Of a stretch of DNA of 64,000 bases, positions 20,453-31,867 are shown piece by piece. A program made the position numbers and the translations under genes. The stretch lies in the NCBI RefSeq assembly GCF_000981805.1, contig NZ_CP011132.1:3906001-3970000 (forward strand), in the 5' to 3' direction. Below the pieces are notes generated by a model. It had not been told where the DNA came from. It ran no database searches and worked only from the letters and a program-made list of their open reading frames with translations. Source of the DNA: Citrobacter amalonaticus Y19. GTDB taxonomy: Bacteria > Pseudomonadota > Gammaproteobacteria > Enterobacterales > Enterobacteriaceae. The stretch's first letter is position 1, and every line of letters starts with the position of its first letter.

Positions 20453-21400
20453 GTGTCAGACTCACTACGTATTATTTTTGCGGGTACACCTGACTTTGCA
20501 GCGCGTCATCTTGACGCGCTGTTGTCTTCTGGACATCACGTTGTCGGCGTGTTTACCCAACCTGACCGCCCGGCGGGGCGGGGTAAAAAACTGATGCCGA
20601 GCCCGGTGAAAGTCCTGGCGGAAGAAAAAGGCATTCCGGTTTTTCAGCCCGTCTCCTTACGTCCGCAGGAAAACCAGCATCTGGTTTCTGACCTGAACGC
20701 AGACGTTATGGTCGTCGTAGCGTATGGCCTGATTCTACCGAAAGCCGTGCTGGATATGCCGCGCCTCGGCTGCATTAACGTACATGGATCCCTGCTGCCA
20801 CGCTGGCGTGGTGCGGCTCCCATTCAACGTTCGCTCTGGGCGGGCGATGCTGAAACGGGTGTCACCATTATGCAGATGGACGTAGGTCTGGATACAGGCG
20901 ATATGCTCTACAAACTCGCCTGCCCCATCACCGCGCAGGACACCAGCGGCACACTGTATGACAAGCTGGCGGATCTTGGCCCTCAGGGTCTGATTGAAAC
21001 GCTGAAGCAGCTAGCGGAAGGTCGTGCAACCCCTGAAGTACAGGACGAAGCGCAGGTCACCCATGCTGAGAAGCTGAGTAAAGAAGAAGCGCGCATCGAC
21101 TGGTCACTTTCTGCGGCACAACTGGAACGTTGCATTCGCGCATTCAATCCCTGGCCAATGAGCTGGCTGGAAATTGATGGCCAGCCGGTAAAAGTCTGGC
21201 AGGCATCCGTGATAGACTCGCCGACGCAGGCGGAGCCTGGCACCATCCTTGAAGCCACAAAACAAGGCATTCAGGTCGTGACCGGTAATGGAATCCTGAA
21301 TTTGCTCTCATTGCAACCCGCCGGGAAAAAAGCGATGAGCGCCCAGGATCTGCTAAATTCACGTCGGGAATGGTTCATTCCTGGCAACCGTCTGGCCTGA
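20453..21400 (+). CDS. fmt: Methionyl-tRNA formyltransferase
   Basis: Fmt transfers a formyl group from 10-formyl-tetrahydrofolate to Met-tRNA(fMet) for translation initiation. The 315-residue protein has an N-terminal formyltransferase Rossmann domain (IIFAGTPDFAARHL; the SLLPRWRGAAPIQR motif near residues 108-121) and a C-terminal OB-fold tRNA-binding domain. It starts with GTG at 20453; AAGGA lies at 20437-20441. Functionally coupled to def upstream. Confidence 0.96.
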   Translation: MSDSLRIIFAGTPDFAARHLDALLSSGHHVVGVFTQPDRPAGRGKKLMPSPVKVLAEEKGIPVFQPVSLRPQENQHLVSDLNADVMVVVAYGLILPKAVLDMPRLGCINVHGSLLPRWRGAAPIQRSLWAGDAETGVTIMQMDVGLDTGDMLYKLACPITAQDTSGTLYDKLADLGPQGLIETLKQLAEGRATPEVQDEAQVTHAEKLSKEEARIDWSLSAAQLERCIRAFNPWPMSWLEIDGQPVKVWQASVIDSPTQAEPGTILEATKQGIQVVTGNGILNLLSLQPAGKKAMSAQDLLNSRREWFIPGNRLA

Positions 21401-21417
21401 CGGTCACTTCTGATGAC

Positions 21418-21440
21418 GCCCGGTATTACCGGGCCTTTTT
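21418..21440 (+). terminator. Intrinsic terminator between fmt and rsmB
   Basis: A 7-bp stem (21418-21424 with 21428-21434) is followed by CTTTTTATTTTT. It ends only about 13 nt before the rsmB start, so rsmB must rely on read-through or a promoter inside fmt. Confidence 0.75.
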
Positions 21441-21452
21441 ATTTTTGCGGTT

Positions 21453-22742
21453 ATGAATAAGAAACTTAACTTACGTAGTATGGCGGCGCAGGCCGTTGAA
21501 CAGGTCGTCGAGCAAGGGCATTCACTGAGTAATGTCCTGCCGCCGCTACAACAAAAAGTCTCCGATAAAGACAAAGCGCTGCTACAGGAACTCTGTTTTG
21601 GAGTTTTGCGCACACTGTCGCAACTCGACTGGTTGATCAACAAACTGATGTCCCGTCCGATGACAGGGAAACAGCGCACCGTACACTATCTGATTATGGT
21701 GGGATTCTATCAATTACTGCATACCCGTATTCCTCCGCATGCAGCACTGGCGGAAACGGTCGAAGGAGCAGTAGCGATAAAGCGCCCGCAGCTTAAAGGG
21801 CTGATAAACGGTGTCCTGCGCCAGTTCCAGCGTCAGCAGGAAGAACTGCAGGCGGAATTTGCCAGCAGCGACGCGCGTTTTCTGCACCCAGCCTGGCTAC
21901 TGAAACGCCTGCAAAAAGCGTATCCCTCTCAATGGGAAGCCATTGTCGATGCCAATAATCAGCGGCCACCAATGTGGCTGCGCGTAAATCGCACGCATCA
22001 TTCGCGCGAGAGTTGGCTGGCACTGCTCGAAGACGCCGGGATGAACGGTTTCCCCCATCCTGACTATCCCGATGCCGTACGTCTGGAAACGCCGGCGCCG
22101 GTCCATGCACTTCCGGGGTTTGATGAAGGCTGGGTCACCGTTCAGGATGTCTCCGCTCAGGGATGCGTAGCCTTCCTTGCTCCGCAAAACGGCGAACGCA
22201 TTTTAGATCTGTGTGCAGCGCCAGGCGGTAAAACGACCCACATCCTCGAAGCTGCCCCCGAAGCAGACGTGCTGGCAGTCGATGTGGATGAACAACGACT
22301 CTCCCGCGTGTACGACAACCTGAAACGCCTCGGGATGAAAGCAACAGTCAAACAGGGTGACGGGCGTTATCCTGCTCAGTGGTGTGGCGAGCAGCAGTTT
22401 GATCGCATCCTGTTAGATGCGCCCTGTTCCGCCACCGGGGTTATCCGTCGCCATCCCGATATCAAATGGCTACGCCGCGATCGCGATATTGCGGAGCTGG
22501 CAAAGCTACAGGCTGAAATTCTTGATGCCGTCTGGCCACATCTGAGATCCGGCGGCACGCTGCTGTATGCCACCTGTTCCGTGTTGCCGGAAGAGAACAG
22601 CCAGCAGGTTTCCGCCTTCCTACAGCGCACGACGGATGCCTCGCTTAGCGAGACAGGAACGCCTGGATCGCCGGGTCTGCAAAATCTGCCGGGCGCAGAA
22701 GACGGTGATGGCTTCTTTTACGCTAAGCTAATCAAAAAGTGA
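21453..22742 (+). CDS. rsmB: RsmB, 16S rRNA m5C967 methyltransferase
   Basis: RsmB (Fmu/Sun) methylates cytosine 967 of 16S rRNA with S-adenosylmethionine. The 429 residues comprise an N-terminal NusB-like RNA-binding domain and a C-terminal methyltransferase domain. The SAM loop is in CAAPGGKT near residue 253. Both conserved cysteines are present: Cys325 in DAPCSATG and Cys375 in YATCSV. Length equals the E. coli enzyme. It is followed 21 nt later by trkA. Confidence 0.96.
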   Translation: MNKKLNLRSMAAQAVEQVVEQGHSLSNVLPPLQQKVSDKDKALLQELCFGVLRTLSQLDWLINKLMSRPMTGKQRTVHYLIMVGFYQLLHTRIPPHAALAETVEGAVAIKRPQLKGLINGVLRQFQRQQEELQAEFASSDARFLHPAWLLKRLQKAYPSQWEAIVDANNQRPPMWLRVNRTHHSRESWLALLEDAGMNGFPHPDYPDAVRLETPAPVHALPGFDEGWVTVQDVSAQGCVAFLAPQNGERILDLCAAPGGKTTHILEAAPEADVLAVDVDEQRLSRVYDNLKRLGMKATVKQGDGRYPAQWCGEQQFDRILLDAPCSATGVIRRHPDIKWLRRDRDIAELAKLQAEILDAVWPHLRSGGTLLYATCSVLPEENSQQVSAFLQRTTDASLSETGTPGSPGLQNLPGAEDGDGFFYAKLIKK

Positions 22743-22763
22743 TGGGATAACGGGTCGCGACTG

Positions 22764-24140
22764 ATGAAAATAATCATTCTGGGCGCAGGACAAGTGGGTG
22801 GAACGCTGGCAGAGAACCTGGTCGGTGAGAATAACGACATCACCGTGGTCGATACCAACGGTGAACGTCTGCGTAGCCTGCAGGACAAGTTCGATCTGCG
22901 TGTCGTTCAGGGGCATGGTTCGCACCCACGCGTGTTGCGCGAAGCCGGTGCGGATGATGCGGATATGCTGGTTGCCGTGACCAGCTCCGATGAAACGAAT
23001 ATGGTTGCCTGCCAGGTGGCCTATTCGCTGTTCAATACGCCGAACCGAATCGCCCGTATTCGCTCTCCTGATTATGTTCGTGATGCGGACAAACTGTTCC
23101 ACTCAGAAGCCGTGCCTATCGATCACCTGATCGCGCCCGAGCAGCTCGTTATCGACAGTATTTATCGCCTGATCGAGTATCCAGGCGCGTTACAGGTCGT
23201 CAATTTTGCGGAAGGTAAAGTGAGCCTGGCGGTGGTAAAAGCCTATTACGGTGGCCCATTGATCGGGAACGCACTCTCAACGATGCGGGAACATATGCCG
23301 CATATCGATACCCGCGTTGCGGCGATTTTCCGCCATGACAGACCGATTCGTCCGCAGGGCTCCACCATTGTGGAAGCGGGCGACGAAGTCTTCTTTATTG
23401 CCGCCTCTCAGCACATTCGCGCGGTGATGAGCGAGTTGCAACGCCTCGAAAAACCTTACAAGCGCATCATGCTGGTTGGCGGCGGTAACATCGGAGCCGG
23501 TCTGGCGCGTCGTCTTGAGAAAGATTACAGCGTGAAATTGATCGAACGCGATCAACAGCGCGCTGCCGAGCTGGCTGAAAAACTGCAGAATACGATCGTC
23601 TTCTTTGGTGACGCCTCGGATCAGGAGTTGCTGGCCGAAGAACATATCGATCAGGTCGATCTGTTTATTGCCGTCACCAACGACGATGAAGCTAATATCA
23701 TGTCAGCGATGTTGGCTAAGCGAATGGGGGCGAAGAAGGTGATGGTGCTGATTCAGCGTCGCGCGTATGTCGACCTCGTTCAGGGCAGCGTCATTGATAT
23801 TGCGATCTCTCCTCAGCAGGCGACAATTTCTGCGCTTCTCAGCCATGTGCGAAAAGCAGATATCGTTGGCGTCTCTTCATTGCGTCGTGGCGTTGCGGAA
23901 GCGATTGAAGCCGTCGCTCACGGTGATGAAAGTACTTCGCGTGTGGTGGGTCGAGTTATAGACGAGATCAAGCTGCCGCCGGGTACGATTATTGGTGCCG
24001 TAGTGCGCGGTAACGATGTGATGATTGCCAATGACAACTTACGCATCGAACAAGGCGATCACGTCATTATGTTCCTGACGGATAAAAAGTTTATTACCGA
24101 CGTCGAACGCTTATTCCAGCCAAGTCCTTTCTTCCTTTAA
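22764..24140 (+). CDS. trkA: TrkA, NAD-binding regulatory subunit of the Trk potassium uptake system
   Basis: TrkA is the cytoplasmic gating subunit that binds the TrkH/TrkG potassium channels. The 458-residue protein is a tandem duplication: two RCK-N (Rossmann) plus RCK-C units. Dinucleotide loops are GAGQVGG at residues 7-13 and VGGGNIGAGLA near residue 238. No membrane segment is present. It is followed by a terminator and then mscL, another gene linked to osmotic balance. Confidence 0.96.
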   Translation: MKIIILGAGQVGGTLAENLVGENNDITVVDTNGERLRSLQDKFDLRVVQGHGSHPRVLREAGADDADMLVAVTSSDETNMVACQVAYSLFNTPNRIARIRSPDYVRDADKLFHSEAVPIDHLIAPEQLVIDSIYRLIEYPGALQVVNFAEGKVSLAVVKAYYGGPLIGNALSTMREHMPHIDTRVAAIFRHDRPIRPQGSTIVEAGDEVFFIAASQHIRAVMSELQRLEKPYKRIMLVGGGNIGAGLARRLEKDYSVKLIERDQQRAAELAEKLQNTIVFFGDASDQELLAEEHIDQVDLFIAVTNDDEANIMSAMLAKRMGAKKVMVLIQRRAYVDLVQGSVIDIAISPQQATISALLSHVRKADIVGVSSLRRGVAEAIEAVAHGDESTSRVVGRVIDEIKLPPGTIIGAVVRGNDVMIANDNLRIEQGDHVIMFLTDKKFITDVERLFQPSPFFL

Positions 24141-24146
24141 CGTTGA

Positions 24147-24169
24147 GGGTGCATATTCGCACCCTTTTT
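24147..24169 (+). terminator. Intrinsic terminator of trkA
   Basis: A 6-bp stem (24147-24152 with 24159-24164) with an ATATTC loop and a T5 tail lies 6 nt after the trkA stop. Confidence 0.85.
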
Positions 24170-24280
24170 AAATCCCCTGATTTATCAAGGCTTAATTAAT
24201 ACTGTTAATCTGAATACTTAAATGGAAAATGCCTTAACATTTGTTAAACTTATTAACGTCAGCTGCATAGGGAGAATATA

Positions 24281-24691
24281 ATGAGCATTATTAAAGAGTT
24301 TCGCGAATTCGCGATGCGCGGGAATGTTGTCGATTTGGCGGTGGGTGTCATTATCGGTGCGGCATTCGGTAAAATTGTATCGTCACTGGTTGCCGATATC
24401 ATTATGCCGCCGCTGGGTTTGTTAATTGGTGGGATCGACTTTAAACAGTTTGCCGTCACGCTGCGCGATGCACAGGGAGATGTTCCTGCCGTTGTGATGC
24501 ATTATGGCGTGTTTATTCAGAACATCTTCGACTTTGTGATTGTGGCATTTGCTATTTTCATGGCCATTAAGCTCATCAACAAACTCAATCGTAAGAAAGA
24601 AGAGCCGGCTGCGGCACCTGCGCCGACAAAAGAAGAAGTCTTGCTCACTGAGATCCGTGACCTGCTGAAAGAGCAGAACAATCGTTCTTAA
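24281..24691 (+). CDS. mscL: MscL, large-conductance mechanosensitive channel
   Basis: MscL is a homopentameric inner-membrane pore that opens under high membrane tension to release solutes during hypo-osmotic shock. The 136-residue protein shows the amphipathic N-terminal helix (SIIKEFREFAMRGN), TM1 (VDLAVGVIIGAAFGKIVSSL), a periplasmic loop, TM2 (residues ~76-98) and a charged C-terminal helix bundle. The ribosome site is GGGAG. The 3' end overlaps arfA on the other strand by 4 bp. Confidence 0.97.
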   Translation: MSIIKEFREFAMRGNVVDLAVGVIIGAAFGKIVSSLVADIIMPPLGLLIGGIDFKQFAVTLRDAQGDVPAVVMHYGVFIQNIFDFVIVAFAIFMAIKLINKLNRKKEEPAAAPAPTKEEVLLTEIRDLLKEQNNRS

Positions 24692-24906
24692 CAGACCACA
24701 GAAAGCAGAAGGCCAGTGGTAAAAAAGTGATTCACTTTCTTGCCACTGGCCTCCCAGTTACCCCGATTACCGTGTTTCCCTTTACGTAAATAACTCCCTT
24801 TGCCTTTCTTATTCTTTTCAACACGCTGTCTGAATAGCGGGTCATGTAATAATGCCTCAATGGCATTGTCCTTTATCTGCCCTTTCGTATGCTGATAACG
24901 ACTCAT
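24688..24906 (-). CDS. arfA: ArfA, alternative ribosome-rescue factor
   Basis: ArfA recruits release factor RF2 to ribosomes stalled on non-stop mRNA, backing up tmRNA. The full frame is 72 residues with the basic KKGKGSYLRKGKHGNRGNW region that enters the mRNA channel. A long hairpin in the 3' part of the coding region (24710-24719 with 24743-24752) should trigger RNase III cleavage or early termination. The natural product would then be a truncated protein of about 55 residues, made only when tmRNA is limiting. The hydrophobic C-terminus (HFFTTGLLLS) acts as a degradation signal in the full form, as known from E. coli. Confidence 0.93.
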   Translation of the reverse strand: MSRYQHTKGQIKDNAIEALLHDPLFRQRVEKNKKGKGSYLRKGKHGNRGNWEASGKKVNHFFTTGLLLSVVC

Positions 24907-24961
24907 AATAGCTCCAGTTTGTAATTTAACGGCGGGAGTGTAGTCCCACCTGTCTGATAAA

Positions 24962-25387
24962 TCAACAACCCGACTTCACTCCACTGGCACCCTGTTCCAG
25001 TGCTTCGAGGATTGAGCAGTACACGCTGCTGTGTGCAGTACCGCAGCAGGCATCGTTCAGACGCTGCAATGAACGCTGCATACTTTGTAGTTCGGCAATG
25101 CGCGCTTCAACGTCCTTCAGTCTGTCCTGCACGATCCCTTTTGATTCCTGACAGGTATGATGTTCGGGATCAATACGGATCGACAATAACTCGCGGATCG
25201 ACTCAAGGGTAAACCCGAGCTGTCGGGCATAGCGGATGAATTTAAGCCGCTGAAGATCCTTTTCCGTATACAACCGGAATCCCCCTTCCGTGCGCACCTC
25301 ATGTTCCATCATCTGCTGCTTTTCGTAGTAACGGATCGTATCAGGGGTTACTTCCGCCAGCTTTGCTAACTCACCAATGCGATACAT
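24962..25387 (-). CDS. zntR: ZntR, zinc-responsive MerR-family activator
   Basis: ZntR activates the zinc exporter gene zntA by untwisting its long-spacer promoter when Zn(II) binds. The 141-residue protein has the MerR winged-helix start (MYRIGELAKLAEVTPDTIRY), a dimerisation helix, and the metal ligands Cys79, Cys114, Cys115, His119 and Cys124. The open frame reaches 25444, but the MerR fold begins at the ATG at 25387. It follows yhdN by 10 nt. The target zntA is not in the window. Confidence 0.95.
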   Translation of the reverse strand: MYRIGELAKLAEVTPDTIRYYEKQQMMEHEVRTEGGFRLYTEKDLQRLKFIRYARQLGFTLESIRELLSIRIDPEHHTCQESKGIVQDRLKDVEARIAELQSMQRSLQRLNDACCGTAHSSVYCSILEALEQGASGVKSGC

Positions 25388-25397
25388 ACCCGCGCCC

Positions 25398-25766
25398 TTA
25401 GTTGTCGTTAATTTTGAGCAGCAACTTATCTGCGTACTCACCACGTAAGAATTCAGTACTTAGACCAGCCTGCCGCAGCTTCAGTTCCAGAAGTGACAAA
25501 CGCCGACTCACATCCTGATACTGAGGATCATCCTGCCTAAGGCCTTTGAGCAGATCCAGTAACTGAATAGCTTCTTTTCGTTGTTCCAGCTCGGGGGGCA
25601 GACAGCCTGCATTTTTCAATAAGCGATAACTGGCCCGCAGCTCAGCAGGCACATGCGAATCATCATCCAGAACCAGCCGCTCGCCAGTACCATGAAGATT
25701 CTCGAACTCACCTTTTCTCTGCGCATCTGTGATATGGCGCTCTGCCCACTGGTCCAGTAACCACAT
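25398..25766 (-). CDS. yhdN: YhdN, DUF1992 protein
   Basis: A 122-residue soluble protein of the DUF1992 family (related to the conserved region of eukaryotic DNAJC28). It has an N-terminal WAERHI segment and the GTGERL...DDDSHVP motif. No enzymatic motif is recognisable and the function is unknown. It lies just upstream of zntR and may share its transcript. It is downstream of the alpha operon terminator. Confidence 0.88.
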   Translation of the reverse strand: MWLLDQWAERHITDAQRKGEFENLHGTGERLVLDDDSHVPAELRASYRLLKNAGCLPPELEQRKEAIQLLDLLKGLRQDDPQYQDVSRRLSLLELKLRQAGLSTEFLRGEYADKLLLKINDN

Positions 25767-25832
25767 AGAAGACTCCAGGGGATGAACAAAAAGAGTACTG
25801 ATATTGTAGATAAGTGGGGGTACTGCGGATAT

Positions 25833-25860
25833 AAAAAAACCCGCCGGAGCGGGTTTTTTT
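25833..25860 (-). terminator. Terminator of the alpha operon
   Basis: ACCCGC (25839-25844) pairs with GCGGGT (25849-25854) around a CGGA loop. A-runs and T-runs flank both sides, so it works for rplQ on the minus strand and could also act on the plus strand. Confidence 0.88.
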
Positions 25861-25873
25861 ACGTTACTACAGA

Positions 25874-26260
25874 TTACTCTGCAGCAGCTTCTGCTTTCGA
25901 CTCAGAGCGATCAACCAGCTCGATGTATGCCATCGGCGCGTTGTCCCCTGCACGGAAGCCACACTTCAGAATGCGAGTGTAACCACCGGCGCGGCTCGCG
26001 AAACGCGGGCCCAGCTCGTTAAACAGTTTTGCCACGATCTCGTTATCACGAGTGCGGGCGAATGCCAGACGACGATTAGCTACGCTATCAGTCTTGGCAA
26101 GAGTAATCAGCGGCTCAACTACGCGACGCAGCTCTTTCGCTTTAGGCAGGGTCGTCTTGATGATTTCATGACGAACCAGTGAACCTGCCATGTTGCGGAA
26201 CATAGCCTGGCGATGGCTGCTGTTGCGGTTCAGTTGACGACCACTCTTACGATGGCGCAT
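25874..26260 (-). CDS. rplQ: 50S ribosomal protein L17
   Basis: L17 binds 23S rRNA near the exit of the peptide tunnel on the back of the large subunit. The 128-residue protein begins MRHRKSGRQLNRNSSHRQ and ends in an acidic alanine-glutamate tail; it is one residue longer in that tail than E. coli L17, as I recall it. It is the last gene of the alpha operon, 40 nt after rpoA, with the terminator just beyond. Confidence 0.97.
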   Translation of the reverse strand: MRHRKSGRQLNRNSSHRQAMFRNMAGSLVRHEIIKTTLPKAKELRRVVEPLITLAKTDSVANRRLAFARTRDNEIVAKLFNELGPRFASRAGGYTRILKCGFRAGDNAPMAYIELVDRSESKAEAAAE

Positions 26261-26300
26261 GACCTTATCCTTCTCAGTAAAACCTTAACCTGTGATCCGG

Positions 26301-27290
26301 TTACTCGTCAGCGATGCTTGCCGGTGGCCAGTTTTCCAGGCGCATGCCCAGAGACAGACCACGGGAAGCCAGCACGTCTTTAATCTCAGTAAGAGATTTT
26401 TTACCAAGGTTAGGCGTCTTAAGAAGCTCAACCTCAGTACGCTGTACCAGATCACCGATATAGTGGATAGCTTCTGCTTTAAGGCAGTTAGCAGAGCGGA
26501 CAGTCAATTCCAGATCGTCAACAGGGCGCAGCAGGATCGGATCGAATTCTGGTTTCTCTTCTTTCACTTCCGGCTGACGTACATCACGTAAGTCAACGAA
26601 AGCTTCCAGTTGTTCAGCCAGAATGGTCGCCGCACGACGAATCGCCTCTTCAGGATCGATTGTGCCATTGGTTTCCATTTCGATGACCAGCTTGTCCAGG
26701 TCGGTACGCTGTTCTACACGCGCTGCTTCAACATTGTAGGCAATACGCTCTACAGGGCTGTAGCATGCGTCGACCAGCAGACGGCCGATTGGGCGCTCAT
26801 CTTCTTCCGAATGAATTCGGGTAGAAGCCGGCACATAACCACGACCGCGCTGAACTTTGATACGCATGCTAATAGACGCGTTCTCATCGGTCAGGTGGCA
26901 GATCACGTGCTGCGGCTTGACGATTTCGACATCCCCATCATGGGTAATGTCGGCTGCAGTCACAGGGCCAATGCCAGATTTATTCAAGGTAAGAATAACT
27001 TCATCTTTACCCTGAACTCTCACCGCCAGCCCTTTCAGGTTGAGCAGGATTTCCAGGATATCTTCCTGAACGCCTTCTTTGGTGCTGTACTCATGTAGTA
27101 CACCATCAATCTCAACCTCGGTCACCGCGCAACCCGGCATCGATGAGAGCAGAATACGGCGCAGTGCGTTACCCAAAGTATGGCCGAAGCCACGCTCTAA
27201 AGGCTCAAGGGTCACCTTGGCGTGCGTCGAACTCACTTGCTCGATATCTACCAGGCGCGGTTTTAGAAACTCTGTCACAGAACCCTGCAT
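26301..27290 (-). CDS. rpoA: RNA polymerase alpha subunit
   Basis: RpoA dimerises to nucleate assembly of RNA polymerase and contacts promoters and activators. The 329-residue protein has the N-terminal assembly domain (residues 1-235), a flexible linker and the C-terminal domain (about 249-329) that binds UP elements and CRP. The C-terminal helix-hairpin residues around [10 protein letters not shown] include the conserved Arg265-Asn268 DNA-contact region. I see no difference from the E. coli protein. It lies between rpsD and rplQ in the alpha operon. Confidence 0.98.
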
Positions 27291-27315
27291 TGTGTCCTCT
27301 CTTTGGTACTAAGCT

Positions 27316-27936
27316 TTACTTAGAGTAAAGCTCGACGATCAGGTGTTCGTTAATGTCCGCAGACAGATCAGAACGCTCAGGCTTACGCTTGTACGTACCT
27401 TCCATCTTGCCAGCATCAACTTCCAGCCAGGTTGGCTTTTCACGCTGCTCAGCCAGCTCCAGAGCGGCTTTCACGCGAGACTGCTTCTTCGCTTTCTCAC
27501 GAATGCTAACAACGTCATTCGGACTAACCTGATAAGAAGCGATGTTAACAACACGACCGTTTACCATAATCGCTTTATGACTAACCAGCTGACGTGCTTC
27601 TGCACGAGTGGCGCCGAAGCCCATACGGTATACAACGTTGTCCAGACGACCTTCCAGCAGAGCCAACAGGTTTTCACCGGTGTTGCCTTTCAGACGTGCT
27701 GCTTCTTTGTAGTAGTTACGGAACTGACGCTCCAGCACACCGTAGATACGGCGAACTTTTTGCTTTTCACGCAACTGCACACCATAGTCAGACAGACGCG
27801 GTTTACGCGCACCGTGCTGGCCAGGAGCTTGTTCAATTTTACACTTGGTATCGATCGCGCGAACGCCAGACTTAAGGAATAAGTCGGTGCCCTCACGACG
27901 GCTCAGCTTGAGCTTAGGACCCAAATATCTTGCCAT
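27316..27936 (-). CDS. rpsD: 30S ribosomal protein S4
   Basis: S4 is a primary 16S-binding protein at the mRNA entry site and, in E. coli, the translational repressor of this operon through a leader pseudoknot upstream of rpsM. The 206-residue protein has the N-terminal basic segment and the S4 RNA-binding domain ([20 protein letters not shown] near residues 93-112). It is followed 25 nt later by rpoA. Confidence 0.98.
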
Positions 27937-27969
27937 TTTCTTTCTCCAACAAACCTGGAAAACGAAGCG

Positions 27970-28362
<393 letters not shown>

Positions 28363-28375
28363 TCAATCACCCCGA

Positions 28376-28732
28376 TTATTTCTTGATCGGTTTGCGCGGA
28401 CCCTTACGGGTACGTGCGTTGGTCTTCGTACGCTGACCGCGCACTGGCAGACCACGACGATGACGCAAACCGCGATAGCAACCAAGATCCATCAGGCGCT
28501 TGATGCTCATGCTGATTTCACGGCGCAGATCACCTTCAACGACAAATTTGGCAACTTCGTCACGCAGCGTGTCGATTTGTCCTTCAGACAGCTCACTGAT
28601 CTTAACATTTTCAGCGATACCCGCTGAAGCCAGAATGGCTTTAGAACGGGTTTTACCGATGCCGTAGATCGACGTTAACGCGATCACAGCATGTTTTTGA
28701 TCAGGAATGTTAATGCCTGCTATACGGGCCAC
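28376..28732 (-). CDS. rpsM: 30S ribosomal protein S13
   Basis: S13 sits in the 30S head, makes inter-subunit bridges and touches P-site tRNA with its basic tail (RTKTNARTRKGPRKPIKK). The 118-residue protein contains the helix-two-turn-helix IYGIGKTRSKAIL region. Translation starts at GTG (28730-28732), the site controlled by S4. First gene of the alpha operon. Confidence 0.97.
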   Translation of the reverse strand: MARIAGINIPDQKHAVIALTSIYGIGKTRSKAILASAGIAENVKISELSEGQIDTLRDEVAKFVVEGDLRREISMSIKRLMDLGCYRGLRHRRGLPVRGQRTKTNARTRKGPRKPIKK

Positions 28733-28822
28733 TATGCACTCCTACTATTTAATATGTACGCACCATGCTGAAAAGCCCGTTTTCAGGATACTCAAATGGA
28801 AACGTACAGACATACAAAAGAT
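28733..28822 (-). promoter_or_regulatory. S4-binding leader (alpha operon pseudoknot) upstream of rpsM
   Basis: The minus-strand leader before rpsM contains the GAAAACGGG...CAGCATGGTGCG and AGTAGGAG segments seen in the E. coli alpha leader, where a nested pseudoknot bound by S4 sequesters the GTG start. Only small changes from the E. coli leader are apparent. Confidence 0.75.
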
Positions 28823-28843
28823 TGGCTGGCTAATCTAGCCAGC
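28821..28843 (-). terminator. Hairpin between spc and alpha operons
   Basis: A perfect 8-bp stem (28825-28832 with 28836-28843) with a 3-nt loop is followed on the minus strand by CAATCTTTTG. It probably ends part of the spc transcripts after rpmJ. Confidence 0.7.
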
Positions 28844-28878
28844 TCAACCCAACTTTGCAAGAAAAATATGCGAATAAA

Positions 28879-30358
<1,480 letters not shown>

Positions 30359-30365
30359 CTGCTAC

Positions 30366-30800
30366 TTATTCCTCGATTTTACCGCCAGCAGCTTCGATAG
30401 CAGCACGAGCGCCTTTAGTCACGCGCAGGCCACGAACAGTTACCGGAGTAGTTACTTCACCAGCTAGGATCACTTTCGCGAACTCGATCTGGATACCGAT
30501 AATGTTAGCTGCTTTCAGCGTGTTCAGGTCTACAACACCGCCTTCTACTTTCGCCAGGTCAGACAGACGAACTTCGGCTGTAATCGCTGCTTTACGAGAA
30601 GTGAAGCCGAATTTCGGCAGACGACGGTACAGAGGCATCTGGCCGCCCTCGAAACCGCGACGTACGCCACCGCCAGAACGAGACTTCTGACCTTTGTGAC
30701 CACGACCACCGGTTTTACCGAGGCCAGAACCGATACCACGACCCAGGCGTTTACCCGCCTTTTTGGAGCCTTCGGCCGGAGACAGAGTATTTAAACGCAT
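30366..30800 (-). CDS. rplO: 50S ribosomal protein L15
   Basis: L15 organises 23S rRNA with a long basic N-terminal extension ([26 protein letters not shown]) that runs into the subunit core, followed by a globular C-terminal domain. The length is 144 residues, as usual. Located between rpmD (3 nt upstream) and secY in the spc operon. Confidence 0.98.
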
Positions 30801-30803
30801 CTC

Positions 30804-30983
30804 TTACTCCTCAACTTTAACCATGAAGGAAACCGCGTTGACCATACCACGAACAGCAGGAGTATCCTCGCGCTCTACGGTGTGACCAATACGACGCAGA
30901 CCCAGGCCAAGCAGCGTTGCCTTGTGTTTCGGCAAACGACCGATTGCACTGCGGGTTTGAGTAATTTTAATAGTCTTTGCCAT
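30804..30983 (-). CDS. rpmD: 50S ribosomal protein L30
   Basis: A 59-residue protein read as [20 protein letters not shown] and ending SFMVKVEE, the standard bacterial L30. It binds 23S rRNA near the 5S-bearing central protuberance. It lies 3 nt after rpsE and 3 nt before rplO. Confidence 0.96.
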
Positions 30984-30986
30984 GGT

Positions 30987-31499
<513 letters not shown>

Positions 31500-31504
31500 C
31501 TACC

Positions 31505-31858
31505 TTAGAACTGAAGGCCAGCTTCACGGGCAGCATCTGCCAGTGCCTGGACACGACCATGATATTGGAACCCGGAACGGTCAAAGGACACATCTTTGAT
31601 GCCTTTTTCCAGAGCGCGTTCAGCGACAGCTTTACCCACAGCTGCAGCCGCGTCTTTGTTACCGGTGTACTTCAGTTGTTCAGAGATAGCTTTTTCTACA
31701 GTAGAAGCAGCTACCAGAACTTCAGAACCGTTCGGTGCAATTACCTGTGCGTAAATATGACGCGGGGTACGATGTACCACCAGGCGAGTTGCGCCCAGCT
31801 CTTTGAGCTTGCGGCGTGCGCGGGTCGCACGACGGATACGAGCAGATTTCTTATCCAT
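31505..31858 (-). CDS. rplR: 50S ribosomal protein L18
   Basis: L18 binds 5S rRNA together with L5 and L25 and helps dock it on the large subunit. The 117-residue protein has the arginine-rich N-terminus (ARIRRATRARRKLKELGATR) and the conserved FDRSGFQYHGRVQALADAAREAG end. It lies 14 nt upstream of rpsE. Confidence 0.98.
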   Translation of the reverse strand: MDKKSARIRRATRARRKLKELGATRLVVHRTPRHIYAQVIAPNGSEVLVAASTVEKAISEQLKYTGNKDAAAAVGKAVAERALEKGIKDVSFDRSGFQYHGRVQALADAAREAGLQF

Positions 31859-31867
31859 AGTGTTACC

